Positions 51,906 to 61,104 are shown, counted from the first letter of the stretch. The stretch is 64,000 nucleotides of DNA from JAJPKK01 sp035311445 (GCA_035311445.1 DATGCX010000326.1:1-64000), one strand, 5' to 3'. The notes: generated by a model not told the origin, from the sequence alone. A program made the numbers and translations.

Positions 51906-52946
51906 ATGCGATCGCCATTTACTATCTGGTCCGACGATGGCCGCGTGGACTACGGCGTAGAACGCCCCAAATTCCCCCGTGCCAAACGTTTCGGCGTCGC
52001 GGTCGTCGCGTTCGCGGTCGCGGGATTGGGCGTCTGGAATGCCTATTCGGCGATCGTTGCGAATCTCAAGGCGCATGACAGCACCGACGTACATGAGGCG
52101 GCAAATCGTCAAGTCGAAAGTCATGATCCGGTCGATGCGAATCGTGAAGCCGCGAATCGCCCTGCCGATGCGAATCGTGATGCCGCAAGTCGTGATCCGG
52201 CAGAGGCGAATCGCGAGACCGCACGCAGCGCCGCAAATGAAGCGCCTGCGATCAACGCGGGTCGCCCGACAATGCGCTCGTTCGCGGCGAAGACGCGGGT
52301 GAAGCCGCACACCCTCGGCCTCGTTCCACTCGGCGCGCCCGATCGATCGGCGGTCGCGGAACCGCGACGCGTCGCCGGCGCCGAAGCGAATCCGGTTGCC
52401 GCACCTGTGGACCAGTCCACGCCCGTGCCACCGGAACGGAGCGATCGCGGCGCCGCAAATGAAGCGTCTCCGATCAACGCGAGTCGCCCGACGCGCTCGT
52501 TCGCGGCGAAGTCGCAGGTGAAGCCGCACACCCTCGGCCCTGTTTCAATCGGCGCGCCCGATCGATCGGCGATCACGGGACCGCGACGCGTCGCCGGCGC
52601 CGATGCGAGCCTGGTTGTTGAACCTGCGGATCAGTCCACGCCCGTGCCACCGGAACGGAGCGATCGCGGCGCCGTCAAGCCCGAGGAGAACAGGCTTCGT
52701 GAGAAATCGCGCGTCGCCAACCGGAAGCCCGCCCGTGGGTCCACCACGATTCAGGTTTACGACCTCCCCGATGGCCGCCGGCTGGTGGTGGGCCCTGTGA
52801 GAAACGACAGCGGACGTGCAGGCGGTACGGATTTCGGACGCCCAGGCGGCACGGATTTCGATGGACGGGACGACGTCGCGCCCGTGCCGCGGGTCGGCCC
52901 CCGCATCCGCGTGGCCTGGCCCTGGTTTTTCGGCATGCCGTTCTGA
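51906..52946 (+). CDS. Hypothetical membrane-anchored protein with internal tandem duplication
   Basis: Protein of 346 aa; the ATG follows GGAG by 6 bases. One membrane helix (GVAVVAFAVAGLGVWNAYSA, about 29-48) is followed by a low-complexity ANR/DPA-rich segment and two 74-residue tandem copies starting AANEAPAINAGRPT and AANEASPINASRPT. The DNA period is 222 bases (52230 and 52452), and the copies differ at about a quarter of residues. The C-terminus has IQVYDLPDGRRLVVGP and ends PRIRVAWPWFFGMPF. No family is recognised. Confidence 0.65.
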   Translation: MRSPFTIWSDDGRVDYGVERPKFPRAKRFGVAVVAFAVAGLGVWNAYSAIVANLKAHDSTDVHEAANRQVESHDPVDANREAANRPADANRDAASRDPAEANRETARSAANEAPAINAGRPTMRSFAAKTRVKPHTLGLVPLGAPDRSAVAEPRRVAGAEANPVAAPVDQSTPVPPERSDRGAANEASPINASRPTRSFAAKSQVKPHTLGPVSIGAPDRSAITGPRRVAGADASLVVEPADQSTPVPPERSDRGAVKPEENRLREKSRVANRKPARGSTTIQVYDLPDGRRLVVGPVRNDSGRAGGTDFGRPGGTDFDGRDDVAPVPRVGPRIRVAWPWFFGMPF

Positions 52947-53081
52947 CGCGTGTGTCCGGTGCGCGCTTGGTCTGCCCAGCGATGCACATCGCATGAAAAA
53001 CGCGGCGCTGGAGCCAAGCGCCACGTTTTCATTTGCGGTTTGAGCGCGTCCGATGAAGTTGATCCACCCTTTGCCCGTCAC

Positions 53082-53245
53082 CCTCCGGCGATGGATTGCC
53101 GGGTCAAGCCCGGCAGTGACGCCTGAGTGAATGTCGGTGCGACGCTCGATGAAGTCGATCCACTCTTCGGAGGTCACCCACGGGTCCATCTTGTTCGCAT
53201 CAAGACGGATTGCCGGGTCAAGCCCGGCAGCGACGCTGGGTGAGT
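53082..53245. repeat. Two direct copies of a short intergenic repeat
   Basis: GGATTGCCGGGTCAAGCCCGGCAGTGACGC-type sequence occurs at about 53093-53122 and again at about 53211-53240, each preceded by CGATGAAGT.GATCCAC. The core TGCCGGG/CCCGGCA is a hairpin. It fills the gap upstream of the dienelactone hydrolase stop. Confidence 0.7.
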
Positions 53246-53271
53246 ATTATAGCAACGCGCTCCCACTCCCT

Positions 53272-54150
53272 TTACGACAGCACGCCGTACTTCTTGAACC
53301 AGGCGGTCATCTGGTTCCAGCCGTCGTCCGCTGCTTCCTTGCGGTAGCTCGGCCGGTAATCGGCATGGAAGCCATGCGGCGCGCCCGGATAGATCTTGAA
53401 TTCGGCGGTCTTGCCGGCGGCCTTGAGGGAGGCTTCCATCTGCTTGACCTGATCGACTGGGATGCCCTGGTCCTCGGCGCCATAGAGGCCGAGCACCGGC
53501 TCCTTCACGTCCTTGGCGGAAGCAAGCGCGTTGATCGGCATGGCTTCGTTCGGCGGATCCGCAAGACTGCCGTAGAAGGCGACGCCGGCCTTGAGGTTGC
53601 CGTGGGTCGAATAGCGCCACACGGTGCGGCCGCCGCGGCAGAAGCCCATGATGCCGAGCCGGTCGGTGTTGCCGCCCTGCGACTTCGCCCACGCGACGGT
53701 GGCGTCGAGATCGGCAAACAGCTCCTGATCGGTCTTGGCGTTGACGAGCGGGAACAGCTGCTGGATTTCGCTGATCTTGGTGAGGTCGCCTTTGCGGAAA
53801 TAGTAGTCGGGCGCCACCGCGAAGGCGCCGAGCTTGCCGAGCCGCCGGGTCACGTCCTTGATGTATTCGTGCAGGCCGAAAATCTCCATCGCGACCAGGA
53901 TCACGGGCGGATTGGTGGCGCTGGCTGGGCGCGCATAATAGACCGGCATGTCGCCGCCCGTGACCTTCACCTTGGCGTCTCCTGCGGTGAGGCCGGCGGT
54001 ATCGGTCTTGATCGCGTCGGCGCGCACCGGGCCGGCGGCGAGCGTAAATCCGGCGGCGGATGCGGCGGACGCCGTCATGAAGCCGCGCCGCGACAGCGGC
54101 GCGACCTTGGTCAGGCCGACGATATCCTGCATTTTGGTCTGCACGTTCAT
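53272..54150 (-). CDS. Tat-exported dienelactone hydrolase family protein
   Basis: Alpha/beta hydrolase of 292 aa; the start ATG at 54150 has GGAGGAA upstream. The Tat signal is LSRRGFMTASAASAAGFTLA. Catalytic residues of the Cys-Asp-His triad: GFCRGGRTVW (Cys), GAEDQGIPVDQV (Asp) and PGAPHGFHADY (His). Members hydrolyse dienelactones or other cyclic esters; an exported form suggests a different, unknown substrate. It is divergent from the cytochrome c gene. Confidence 0.92.
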   Translation of the reverse strand: MNVQTKMQDIVGLTKVAPLSRRGFMTASAASAAGFTLAAGPVRADAIKTDTAGLTAGDAKVKVTGGDMPVYYARPASATNPPVILVAMEIFGLHEYIKDVTRRLGKLGAFAVAPDYYFRKGDLTKISEIQQLFPLVNAKTDQELFADLDATVAWAKSQGGNTDRLGIMGFCRGGRTVWRYSTHGNLKAGVAFYGSLADPPNEAMPINALASAKDVKEPVLGLYGAEDQGIPVDQVKQMEASLKAAGKTAEFKIYPGAPHGFHADYRPSYRKEAADDGWNQMTAWFKKYGVLS

Positions 54151-54305
54151 TGGTTCCTCCGTTGACTTCGGGTTTGGATTTCGGCTGGCTGAAAACGCCG
54201 GAAGGTAGTACGTAGAACCCGTTACGTATAGGGCCGAATTACACTGGGGGACCGCTGACAATACAAGCGTCGCGGGCCGCATAAGAGCATAGCAAATATG
54301 ACGGG

Positions 54306-54668
54306 GTGATGATCATGAACTGGCGCGTCTTGTCACGTGTGTTGTCACATGTCTTGGCGGTGTTGGCAGCGGCGCTGCTGTGGCTCATCGGTCAGCTCCC
54401 GCATCTGTCCGCCCAGGAAATCGGCGACCTCCCTAACGGTCGCCATATCGCGACCACCGTCTGCGCGGCCTGCCATATGGTCGGAAAGGGCGAGTTATAC
54501 TCTCCGGAAGGCGGCGCCCCGGCATTTGCCCGCATTGCCGCCACCCCGGGAATGACCTCGATCGCGCTAAGCGCGGCGCTGCTCACATCGCATCGGCAGA
54601 TGCCCAACATCATTCTCCAGCCAGACGACCGGCGCGATGTGATCGCCTACATTCTCAGTCTACGGTAA
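54306..54668 (+). CDS. Small exported c-type cytochrome
   Basis: Protein of 120 aa. The N-terminal signal (VLSHVLAVLAAALLWLIGQL) is followed by the heme motif VCAACHMVGKG, and by the distal Met in RQMPNIILQ with DVIAYILSLR at the end, as in class I cytochromes c. It probably carries electrons in the periplasm. The start is 54306, 54309 or 54315; all precede the signal. Confidence 0.88.
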   Translation: MMIMNWRVLSRVLSHVLAVLAAALLWLIGQLPHLSAQEIGDLPNGRHIATTVCAACHMVGKGELYSPEGGAPAFARIAATPGMTSIALSAALLTSHRQMPNIILQPDDRRDVIAYILSLR

Positions 54669-54738
54669 GTTCAGGCGCATTGTTTTCCCGGCAGCGCCGA
54701 TGCTCTACCATGCAGGCGGTCAATTACAGGAGGGCTTG

Positions 54739-54936
54739 ATGCCGGAAGTCGTTTTCTATGCGCTGGGTGGTCGATCGATCGAACAGAAGCGCGCGTTGAT
54801 CAAGGATTTCACCGACGCGGTGGTGAAGAATTACAATGTCGAGCCCGGTGCAGTGACGATCACGATCGTGGAGTCTGCCAAGGAGGATAAGGCGAAGGGC
54901 GGCGTGCTGTTCAGCGATATGGCTCCAAAGACCTAG
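54739..54936 (+). CDS. 4-Oxalocrotonate tautomerase family protein
   Basis: A 65-aa protein starting MPEVVFYALGGRSIEQKRAL; the Pro after Met becomes the catalytic N-terminal base. The ATG follows CAGGAGGG by 5 bases. The middle NVEPGAVTITIVESAKEDKA fits the family. The role may be in aromatic breakdown, but the isolated setting tells nothing. Its stop codon lies on the first base of a large repeat element. Confidence 0.88.
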   Translation: MPEVVFYALGGRSIEQKRALIKDFTDAVVKNYNVEPGAVTITIVESAKEDKAKGGVLFSDMAPKT

Positions 54937-55366
54937 TCGCTCGCTTCAGCCAATCTGAAATGATCGGACCGTTATGAAAGCGATAACAATGGACTCGTGC
55001 CGACGGAAGGATGATGTAGGGGCGACCCTCATTGGCGCTAACTTAACGCTGTGCTGTGCCGCTGTGACTCGCTCCCCCCTGGTGGGGGAGGGTTGGGGTG
55101 GGGGGGGGCGTGCCACGGGGCACAGCGTGCTCCATTCCTCGACCCCCACCCCCGACCCCTCCCCACAAGGGGAGGGGAGGAGTTCGCGGCGCCGTTGCAG
55201 CGTAAGTTAGCGCAAATGGGGGCGACCCTTGTGGTCGCCCTCGGCTGGATGCGACGAATGGGACGACCCCAAGGGTCGCCCCTACAACCAGCGACGTTGG
55301 AGGATGCCGCTTGTGCGGCTTCTCGAACGTTATGACTTGGTAGATGCTCCAATCACATCAGATTGG
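54934..55366. repeat. Large nested inverted-repeat element, copy 2
   Basis: It parallels 15803-16221 along its whole length: an outer TAGTCGCTCGCTTCAGCCAA arm, GTAGGGGCGACCCTCATTGG, CTAACTTAACGCTGTGCTGT, a central hairpin of CCCTCCCC runs, the inverse inner arm GCAGCGTAAGTTAGCGC, the TGTGGTCGCCC hairpin, and GATGCTCCAATC.CATCAGAT at the end. Its left end coincides with the tautomerase stop codon. Confidence 0.75.
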
Positions 55367-55628
55367 CGACCCGCGCCAAAACACCCCAGCGTCGCGAGAT
55401 TTTTTCAATTGCTGACCAACGCAGGCACTATGCCGTTGTGCCACCTTGACCGCCAACGAAATAGCGGCCATGGGGGAGTTGCATTCGGGCGGCGGGACCG
55501 ATTGTTGACAGTGCATTTTATTCACGTTCCGTTCACGTTCGCGTCACTAGCGTCGAAATGGCGTTAAACGAGAACACCAAATTGCCAGAAACGGATGGTT
55601 GAAATACCGTCTGCGAGGGGTGGCTGCG
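55367..55628. other. Intergenic region ahead of the Pro/Ala-rich protein gene
   Basis: No gene is supported. An AT-richer stretch with repeated CGTTCACGTTC-like bases (55515-55550) probably contains the promoter for 55629-56462. Confidence 0.3.
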
Positions 55629-56462
55629 ATGCAACCAGCTGGGACCAATCTCGGACGCTTTCCTTCGAAATTCCTGCTGATGGTCATCCCTGGCCTAGTT
55701 GCAAGCGGCATCGTTGCATTGGTGCTGTATGCCGTCCATGTTTCCGGCGCGCCTTCGTCCTCCGAGGTGTTGACCGACCTTACGCCCCAGGGCGACGGCC
55801 TTTCTACTGAGGAGCGTCGCGGGCTCACCCGGCAGATGCTCAGGGCTCGCCGCGAAAATCAGGAGGAGCCCGAACAGGTCCGGCCGACTCCGACGTCGCG
55901 GCCCGCGACGACCGGACTGGCCGAGGACGCTCCCGTTGACGCCAAAGCGGCTACGACTCCGCCGGCCGTTGACGTCAAGACCCCCATAGACCGCGCACCT
56001 GCTGCCGCCCCGTTGCCGGCCGCGCGCCCAGCGATTGTGCGCGTGCGGCCCGATTCGCCCGCCGTCGTCACGGCTGCCGCGCCCGCAACTTCTCCTGTGG
56101 TCATTACCCCGCCGGCCGCCGCTTCTGCGCAGCCCGCACCGGTCCCACCGGCAACGTCCGACCCCGCGTCGCTGCCGCCTGTAGCGGTGAACACGCCACT
56201 CGATGGTGACGCCGAGCCGCAACCACGGGGTTTTGCCGCAAATGTGTTTTCGTCGCTTTCGACGTTTGCTGGGACAGCCGCGAATGCTACCGGTAACACT
56301 GTCAACTGGGTGATTGATCTTCCCGGCAAGGCGATCTCTGCCGGCGGCAGGCTGTTCGGCGGCGATTCGACCGCCAACAGTAATGCGCCTGCGGCATCGC
56401 CGCCTCCTCCCGCTGGCGCGCCGCCACCGTCCACGGCGCCGCCGCCGAAGCGGAACCTGTAG
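55629..56462 (+). CDS. Hypothetical Pro/Ala-rich membrane-anchored protein
   Basis: Protein of 277 aa; the ATG at 55629 follows GAGGGG, although the frame opens at a TTG at 55599. One membrane helix (FLLMVIPGLVASGIVALVLY, about 16-36) is followed by a long disordered Pro/Ala/Thr-rich region and a short ordered segment, NVFSSLSTFAGTAANATGNT. The tail is Pro-rich, ending PPPKRNL. The composition suggests a periplasmic linker protein. No family is recognised. Confidence 0.6.
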   Translation: MQPAGTNLGRFPSKFLLMVIPGLVASGIVALVLYAVHVSGAPSSSEVLTDLTPQGDGLSTEERRGLTRQMLRARRENQEEPEQVRPTPTSRPATTGLAEDAPVDAKAATTPPAVDVKTPIDRAPAAAPLPAARPAIVRVRPDSPAVVTAAAPATSPVVITPPAAASAQPAPVPPATSDPASLPPVAVNTPLDGDAEPQPRGFAANVFSSLSTFAGTAANATGNTVNWVIDLPGKAISAGGRLFGGDSTANSNAPAASPPPPAGAPPPSTAPPPKRNL

Positions 56463-56681
56463 GCGCATTTGGCCGCGCCGATGCCCGAGCAACTCGGGGA
56501 CTGATAGTTGAACAATTTCAAACTCCTGTTGGTCGGCTTAAGCCGGAAGCAGGTGCGCTTTTTGAATTGCGGTGATAGGTATGCGTTTTCAGTATAGCCG
56601 TTGTTGCAACGCAATAGTTTTGTAGTAGGCGGGGCTAGAGCGGTTCGATCTGAGAAGGGGGCTAACGGCGAAGGCACCAAG

Positions 56682-57014
56682 ATGAGCGCAGTTTGGAAAA
56701 CCAAATATGGCATGCGGCGGGTTCGGCGCGATCCTCCGACCCTGGCGGAGGCTGTCGCGGCAGCCCGCGGGTTGACCGATGACGTGCAGCAGCAGGTCGA
56801 GATCGCCGCGTCCCTGATGGACCTGCCGCCCGATCAGGTCAGACCCGAGGTGCTCAAAGCCGCGACGGCCCGCAAGGACGTCAACACCGTCGCCTTCGTC
56901 GGGCGAACCGGGGCACCGCGCACCGTCGTGGTTGAACGCGTGCCGGCCCGCCGAGCAACGGCCGGCAAAAGCACGGCACGCAAGGGGCTCAGCGGGAAGG
57001 GCTTTGATCGGTAG
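56682..57014 (+). CDS. Conserved hypothetical protein
   Basis: Protein of 110 aa from the ATG at 56682, beginning MSAVWKTKYGMRRVRRDPPT. A helical N-terminal region (EAVAAARGLTDDVQQQVEIA) is followed by a strand-rich part and a basic tail, ARRATAGKSTARKG. This pattern is familiar from short Bradyrhizobium-type proteins, without known function. It lies 31 bases upstream of the carbonic anhydrase gene and is probably co-transcribed. Confidence 0.6.
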   Translation: MSAVWKTKYGMRRVRRDPPTLAEAVAAARGLTDDVQQQVEIAASLMDLPPDQVRPEVLKAATARKDVNTVAFVGRTGAPRTVVVERVPARRATAGKSTARKGLSGKGFDR

Positions 57015-57045
57015 CGGATTTTCCGACGGAGGTGACGCACCCCGC

Positions 57046-57711
57046 ATGTTTCCGGAACGGCTTACCGAAGGCTACCGCGCCTTTCTCGACGGCCGTTTTG
57101 CTGGGGAGCGTTCGCGCTACCAGATGCTTGCCGAGACGGGGCAGCGGCCGGAGATCATGGTGATCGGCTGCGTCGATTCGCGGGTCTCGCCGGAAGTCAT
57201 ATTCGATGCCGCGCCAGGCGAAATACTGGTGGTGCGCAACGTCGCCAACCTGGTGCCACCATATGAGCCCGATCGCGACTCCCAGCACGGCACCAGCGCG
57301 GCGCTTGAATTCGGCGTGCAGGCGCTGCGGGTCAAGCACATCGTGGTGCTGGGGCATGCCCTTTGCGGCGGTATCCGGGCTTTCGTGGACGAACAGGAAC
57401 CGCTTTCCCCAGGTGATTTCATCGGCCGCTGGATGTCGCAGATCGCGCCTGCGGCCGCCAAGCTCGGCCCCCGCGGGACGGATGACGCCTATCGGCGCCG
57501 GCTCGAATTGGCATCCGTCGAGCTCAGCCTGAAAAACCTGATGACATTCCCCTGGGTGCGCATCCTGGTAGAGCGCGGCGAGCTTGCATTGCACGGAGCT
57601 TATTTCGGCGTCGCCTCCGGCCGTCTGCTGGTGCGTGATCGCGCCACCGGCCGCTTCGAGCCGGTGACCGAGGGCATGCCGCCGCCCTTGTTTCGCGAGG
57701 GCGACGTGTAA
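57046..57711 (+). CDS. Beta-class carbonic anhydrase
   Basis: Zn enzyme of 221 aa interconverting CO2 and bicarbonate. The start MFPERLTEGYRAFLDGRFAG is usual. Zinc and catalytic motifs: VIGCVDSRVSPE (Cys, Asp, Arg), RNVANLVPPYEPD and VLGHALCGGIRAF (His, Cys). GGAGG lies about 13 bases upstream. The family is clear. It follows a small conserved gene, and CreA follows on the same strand. Confidence 0.93.
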   Translation: MFPERLTEGYRAFLDGRFAGERSRYQMLAETGQRPEIMVIGCVDSRVSPEVIFDAAPGEILVVRNVANLVPPYEPDRDSQHGTSAALEFGVQALRVKHIVVLGHALCGGIRAFVDEQEPLSPGDFIGRWMSQIAPAAAKLGPRGTDDAYRRRLELASVELSLKNLMTFPWVRILVERGELALHGAYFGVASGRLLVRDRATGRFEPVTEGMPPPLFREGDV

Positions 57712-57794
57712 TCCGGATCGCCTTGTCTGGGTTATGCGACTTTCGCAATCGCGGCGTGATGCCTACATGCGGACTTCGAAACATGGAGGCCGAT

Positions 57795-58325
57795 GTGAGA
57801 CCCCGACGTATCATCCAGATGTGTGCAGCGCTTGCGGTAGCGGCAGCAGCGATACTTGCCCCTGCCGTCCGCGCGGCCGACGAGCCCGACCTTATCTTCA
57901 AGCGCTCCACCGTGTTCAAGCTGCTCACGCCCAATGACAAGCTCGCCACCTATGGGCTTGACGATCCGGAAGTTGACGGGGTCGCCTGCCACTTTACGGT
58001 GCCGGAGAAAGGTGGCCTCACGGGCTGGATCGGCGTCGCCGAGGAAGTGTCCGACATCTCGCTCGCCTGCCGGCAGGTCGGGCCGATCCACTTCAAGAAG
58101 AAATTCGCGCAAGGCGAGGACGTGTTCCGCCAGCGCCGCTCGCTGTTCTTCAAGAAGATGCAGATCGTGCGCGGCTGCGACACCAGGCGCAACGTGCTGG
58201 TCTACATGGTGTACTCCGACAGGCTGATCGAAGGCTCGCCGAAGAACTCGACCTCCTCGGTGCCGGTGATGCCCTGGGGCGCCAGCGACGAGGTGCAGAA
58301 GTGCGCCGACTGGGTGGAGAAGTGA
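57795..58325 (+). CDS. creA: CreA family protein
   Basis: Exported protein of 176 aa. The GTG at 57795 follows GGAGG by 5 bases and starts a signal peptide ending at VRAADEP. An ATG at 57783 lies in the same frame. CreA signatures: FKRSTVFKLLTPNDKLATYG, VACHFTVPEKGG, VAEEVSDISLACRQVGPI and VYMVYSDRLIEGSPKNSTS. Function is unknown, although creA is widespread in Proteobacteria. Single gene. Confidence 0.93.
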   Translation: MRPRRIIQMCAALAVAAAAILAPAVRAADEPDLIFKRSTVFKLLTPNDKLATYGLDDPEVDGVACHFTVPEKGGLTGWIGVAEEVSDISLACRQVGPIHFKKKFAQGEDVFRQRRSLFFKKMQIVRGCDTRRNVLVYMVYSDRLIEGSPKNSTSSVPVMPWGASDEVQKCADWVEK

Positions 58326-58341
58326 GGGTTGTCGTGATTGG

Positions 58342-58432
58342 TAGCCCGCATGGAGCGAAAGCGCAATGCGGGACTGCCTGGGCAAATGGATCGGCCTTTC
58401 CCGGATTACGATGACGCTCCATCCGGGCTACA
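58342..58432. repeat. Palindromic repeat of the GCCCGGATGGAGCG family
   Basis: TAGCCCGCATGGAGCG..GCGCAATGCGGGA and its inverse TCCCGGATTACG.TGACGCTCCATCCGGGCTA lie around a 30-base centre, as at 23151-23235. A short extra copy, AATCCGGGCTACAAG, follows. Confidence 0.7.
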
Positions 58433-58492
58433 AGCCTGGCTCAATCCGGGCTACAAGCCACAAACTTGATCTTGCGTGCACGGGAAACCCGA

Positions 58493-58777
58493 ATGACCGT
58501 CTATGTCGACGACGCGATCTGGAAATGGCAGGGCCTGAGATGGTGCCACCTGCTGGCGGACGACATTGACGAGCTGCACGGCTTTGCGGCGCGGCTTGGC
58601 ATTTCCCTCGCCTCCTACCAGGGACCGCCGAAGACGACCGCGCCGCATTACGACATCACCGGGTTCGAGCGCGCGCGGGCGCTCGCGCTGGGGGCAAAGC
58701 CGTGCAGCCGCGAAGAGATCGTGGCGGTGTTCCGGGTCGTGCGTGTGGCGGGCGGGAAGCGCAGCACACGAAGGTGA
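58493..58777 (+). CDS. DUF4031 family protein
   Basis: Protein of 94 aa beginning MTVYVDDAIWKWQGLRWCHL; LADDIDELHGFAARLGI and HYDITGFERARALALGA are the DUF4031 blocks. The family is short, cytosolic and uncharacterised. The start is supported by the family pattern more than by a ribosome site. It ends 9 bases before the MFS gene start, so the two are probably co-transcribed. Confidence 0.88.
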   Translation: MTVYVDDAIWKWQGLRWCHLLADDIDELHGFAARLGISLASYQGPPKTTAPHYDITGFERARALALGAKPCSREEIVAVFRVVRVAGGKRSTRR

Positions 58778-58786
58778 AATCTTCAA

Positions 58787-60037
58787 GTGAACGACAGCTC
58801 ACAAACCGCAGCCGCCCCCGCGCCTGCGAAGCAATCCTTCGCGGCGCTGCGCCACCGGGGTTACCGCGCGCAGTTCATCACCTACGTGCTGGCGATGATG
58901 GCCGACAATATCGAGCACGTCATCAGCTACTGGGTGGTGTTCCGGAAATTCGAATCGCCCGCTTTGGCAGGGTTCGCGGTGGTCTCGCACTGGCTGCCGT
59001 TCCTGCTGTTCTCGGTCGCTGCCGGTGCGCTCGCCGATCGGTTCGATCCGCGCCGCATCATCCAGTGCGGGATGATGCTGTTCATCATCGCCTCCGTGGG
59101 CTGGGGCTATTTCTTCATCACCGACACCTTGCAGATCTGGCACGCCATGGTGCTGCTGGTGATCCACGGCTGCGCCGGCGTGCTGTGGCAGTCGCCCAGT
59201 CAGGTGCTGCTGTACGACATCGTCGGGGCCGCTGATCTCGCGAGCGGCGTGCGCCTCAATGCCACCGCGCGCTATCTGGGCGTGCTGGTCGGACCGGCCG
59301 TGGGCGGCGCTATCCTGGTGGCACTTGGCCCCTCTCTCGGCATCCTGCTCAACACCGTGTTCTATCTGCCGCTCGTCCTGTGGCTGGTGAACGCACCCTA
59401 CGGGCCGCGGTTTCGCAAGGGCGTTGCGCCGCCGCGCCGCGCGGTGCGCGGGCTTGCCGACATCGTGCAGACGATCCGCGACATCACCGGACATCGCGTC
59501 ATTGTTTCAATGACGCTGCTCGGCGGCGGCGCCTCATTTTTTGTCGGCAATGCCTATAACGCGCAGATGCCAGGATTTGCGCTCGACCTCGGCCATGGCG
59601 ACCCGGGAGTCGCCTACAGCCTGTTGCTGGCGGCTGATGCGGCCGGCGCCCTGCTGGCGGCCGTGCTGCTCGAAAGCCGCTCGCTTCTTGCCACGAAGCC
59701 GCGCACCGCAATCATCCTGGCGGTGCTATGGTGCTGCGCCCTGACGGGCTTTGCACTCGCGAATGTATATCCGCTCGCGCTGGTGCTGCTGTTCATCGCC
59801 GGCTTTTTCGAGCTCGCCTTCAACGCCATGGCGCAGACGCTGGTGCAGCTCAATGCGCCGATACAAATCCGCGGTCGCGTCATCGGACTCTACAACATGG
59901 CCAGTCTCGGATTGCGGGCCTTCTCGGGCGTCACGGTCGGTCTGATCGGCAGCCTGGTCGGGGTGCACTGGTCGCTCGCGATCTCGGCCCTCGCGGTGCT
60001 GGCCATCGCCTGCGCGCTGCTGGCGCTGCGGCAGTGA
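58787..60037 (+). CDS. MFS transporter
   Basis: Permease of 416 aa with about 12 hydrophobic helices, starting with GTG. The first cytosolic loop motif reads GALADRFDPRRIIQ, as in the EntS-like exporter branch of the major facilitator superfamily. The first helix region is QFITYVLAMMADNIEHVISY, and the second half repeats ARSLLATKPRTAIIL-type loops. Substrate unknown. It follows DUF4031 by 9 bases. Confidence 0.9.
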   Translation: MNDSSQTAAAPAPAKQSFAALRHRGYRAQFITYVLAMMADNIEHVISYWVVFRKFESPALAGFAVVSHWLPFLLFSVAAGALADRFDPRRIIQCGMMLFIIASVGWGYFFITDTLQIWHAMVLLVIHGCAGVLWQSPSQVLLYDIVGAADLASGVRLNATARYLGVLVGPAVGGAILVALGPSLGILLNTVFYLPLVLWLVNAPYGPRFRKGVAPPRRAVRGLADIVQTIRDITGHRVIVSMTLLGGGASFFVGNAYNAQMPGFALDLGHGDPGVAYSLLLAADAAGALLAAVLLESRSLLATKPRTAIILAVLWCCALTGFALANVYPLALVLLFIAGFFELAFNAMAQTLVQLNAPIQIRGRVIGLYNMASLGLRAFSGVTVGLIGSLVGVHWSLAISALAVLAIACALLALRQ

Positions 60038-60153
60038 GAGCCTTTCATGGCATCGCCGATATCTTCTGAACCTGTGGAAAAACCCCCACCCCAACCCTCT
60101 CTCCACCCAAGCGGGGTCCAAGCGGGGAGAGGGAGCAGAAAGAGAGCCCGCAC

Positions 60154-61104
60154 ATGGTCACGAAAATCGCGCTTGAGGAGCATTTCCTGTCGCCGGGGTT
60201 CGAGGACTACTGGAAGACCACGACGGGCGAGATCGCGCCCGCGATCTTCCGACAGGCGGTGGCGCGGCTCGGCGAGTTTGGCGAACTGCGCCTCGCCCAG
60301 ATGGATCGCGACGGCATCGACCGCGCCGTCCTCTCGATCGCGGGGCCAGGTGTGCAGATCGAGCGTGACACCGCGACTGCGGTGCGCCGTGCGCGGGAAT
60401 CGAACGATTTTCTCGCCCGCGAAATCCAGAGGCGCCCCGACCGCTATGCGGGCTTTGCGCACCTTGCCCTGCAGGACGCCAAGGCGGCGGCCGACGAGCT
60501 TGAGCGCGCGATTCGCGAACTGGGCTTTGTCGGCGCCATGATCAACGGCCACACCAACGGGCAATATCTCGATCACCCCTCGCTCTATCCGTTCTGGGAG
60601 CGCGCCGAAGCGCTGGGCGCCATGGTCTACCTGCATCCGGCCGATCCGCCCTCGCCCATGCCGGTGCTCGACGGCACGTACGGCCTTAGGCGCGCCACCT
60701 GGGAGTGGGGCGTCGAGACCGGCTCTCATGCGCTGCGGCTCGTGTTCGGCGGCCATTTCGACCGCTTCCCGCGCGCCACGCTGGCGCTTGGCCATTTGGG
60801 CGAGATGATGCCGTATCTGCTGTGGCGCTTCGACAGCCGCGCCGCCTTCTATGCCGTCAAGCTCGCCCGCCGTCCGTCGGACTACATCCGCGAGAATATC
60901 GTGATGACGATTTCCGGCATGTTCTCGGCCGAGCCGCTCCATTGCGCGATCAGCGCGGTCGGCCATCAGCGCATCATGTTCGCATCCGACTATCCGTTCG
61001 AGCCGCCCGACGAGGCGAGCAAGTTCATCGACCACGTGCCGCTGGCCGAGAACGTGCGCGCCGATATTTGCTTCAACAACGCTGTGCGGTTACTGCGGCT
61101 TTGA
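60154..61104 (+). CDS. Amidohydrolase family protein (ACMSD/gamma-resorcylate decarboxylase type)
   Basis: TIM-barrel metal enzyme of 316 aa. It starts IALEEHFLSPGF; the EEH motif replaces the HxH of other amidohydrolases and is typical of the decarboxylating branch. Later ligands are YLHPADPPS (His) and FASDYPFEPPDE (Asp). Such enzymes decarboxylate aromatic acids or act on related substrates. About 115 bases upstream are filled by a decayed CTCTCCCCGC-type repeat. Single gene. Confidence 0.9.
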   Translation: MVTKIALEEHFLSPGFEDYWKTTTGEIAPAIFRQAVARLGEFGELRLAQMDRDGIDRAVLSIAGPGVQIERDTATAVRRARESNDFLAREIQRRPDRYAGFAHLALQDAKAAADELERAIRELGFVGAMINGHTNGQYLDHPSLYPFWERAEALGAMVYLHPADPPSPMPVLDGTYGLRRATWEWGVETGSHALRLVFGGHFDRFPRATLALGHLGEMMPYLLWRFDSRAAFYAVKLARRPSDYIRENIVMTISGMFSAEPLHCAISAVGHQRIMFASDYPFEPPDEASKFIDHVPLAENVRADICFNNAVRLLRL

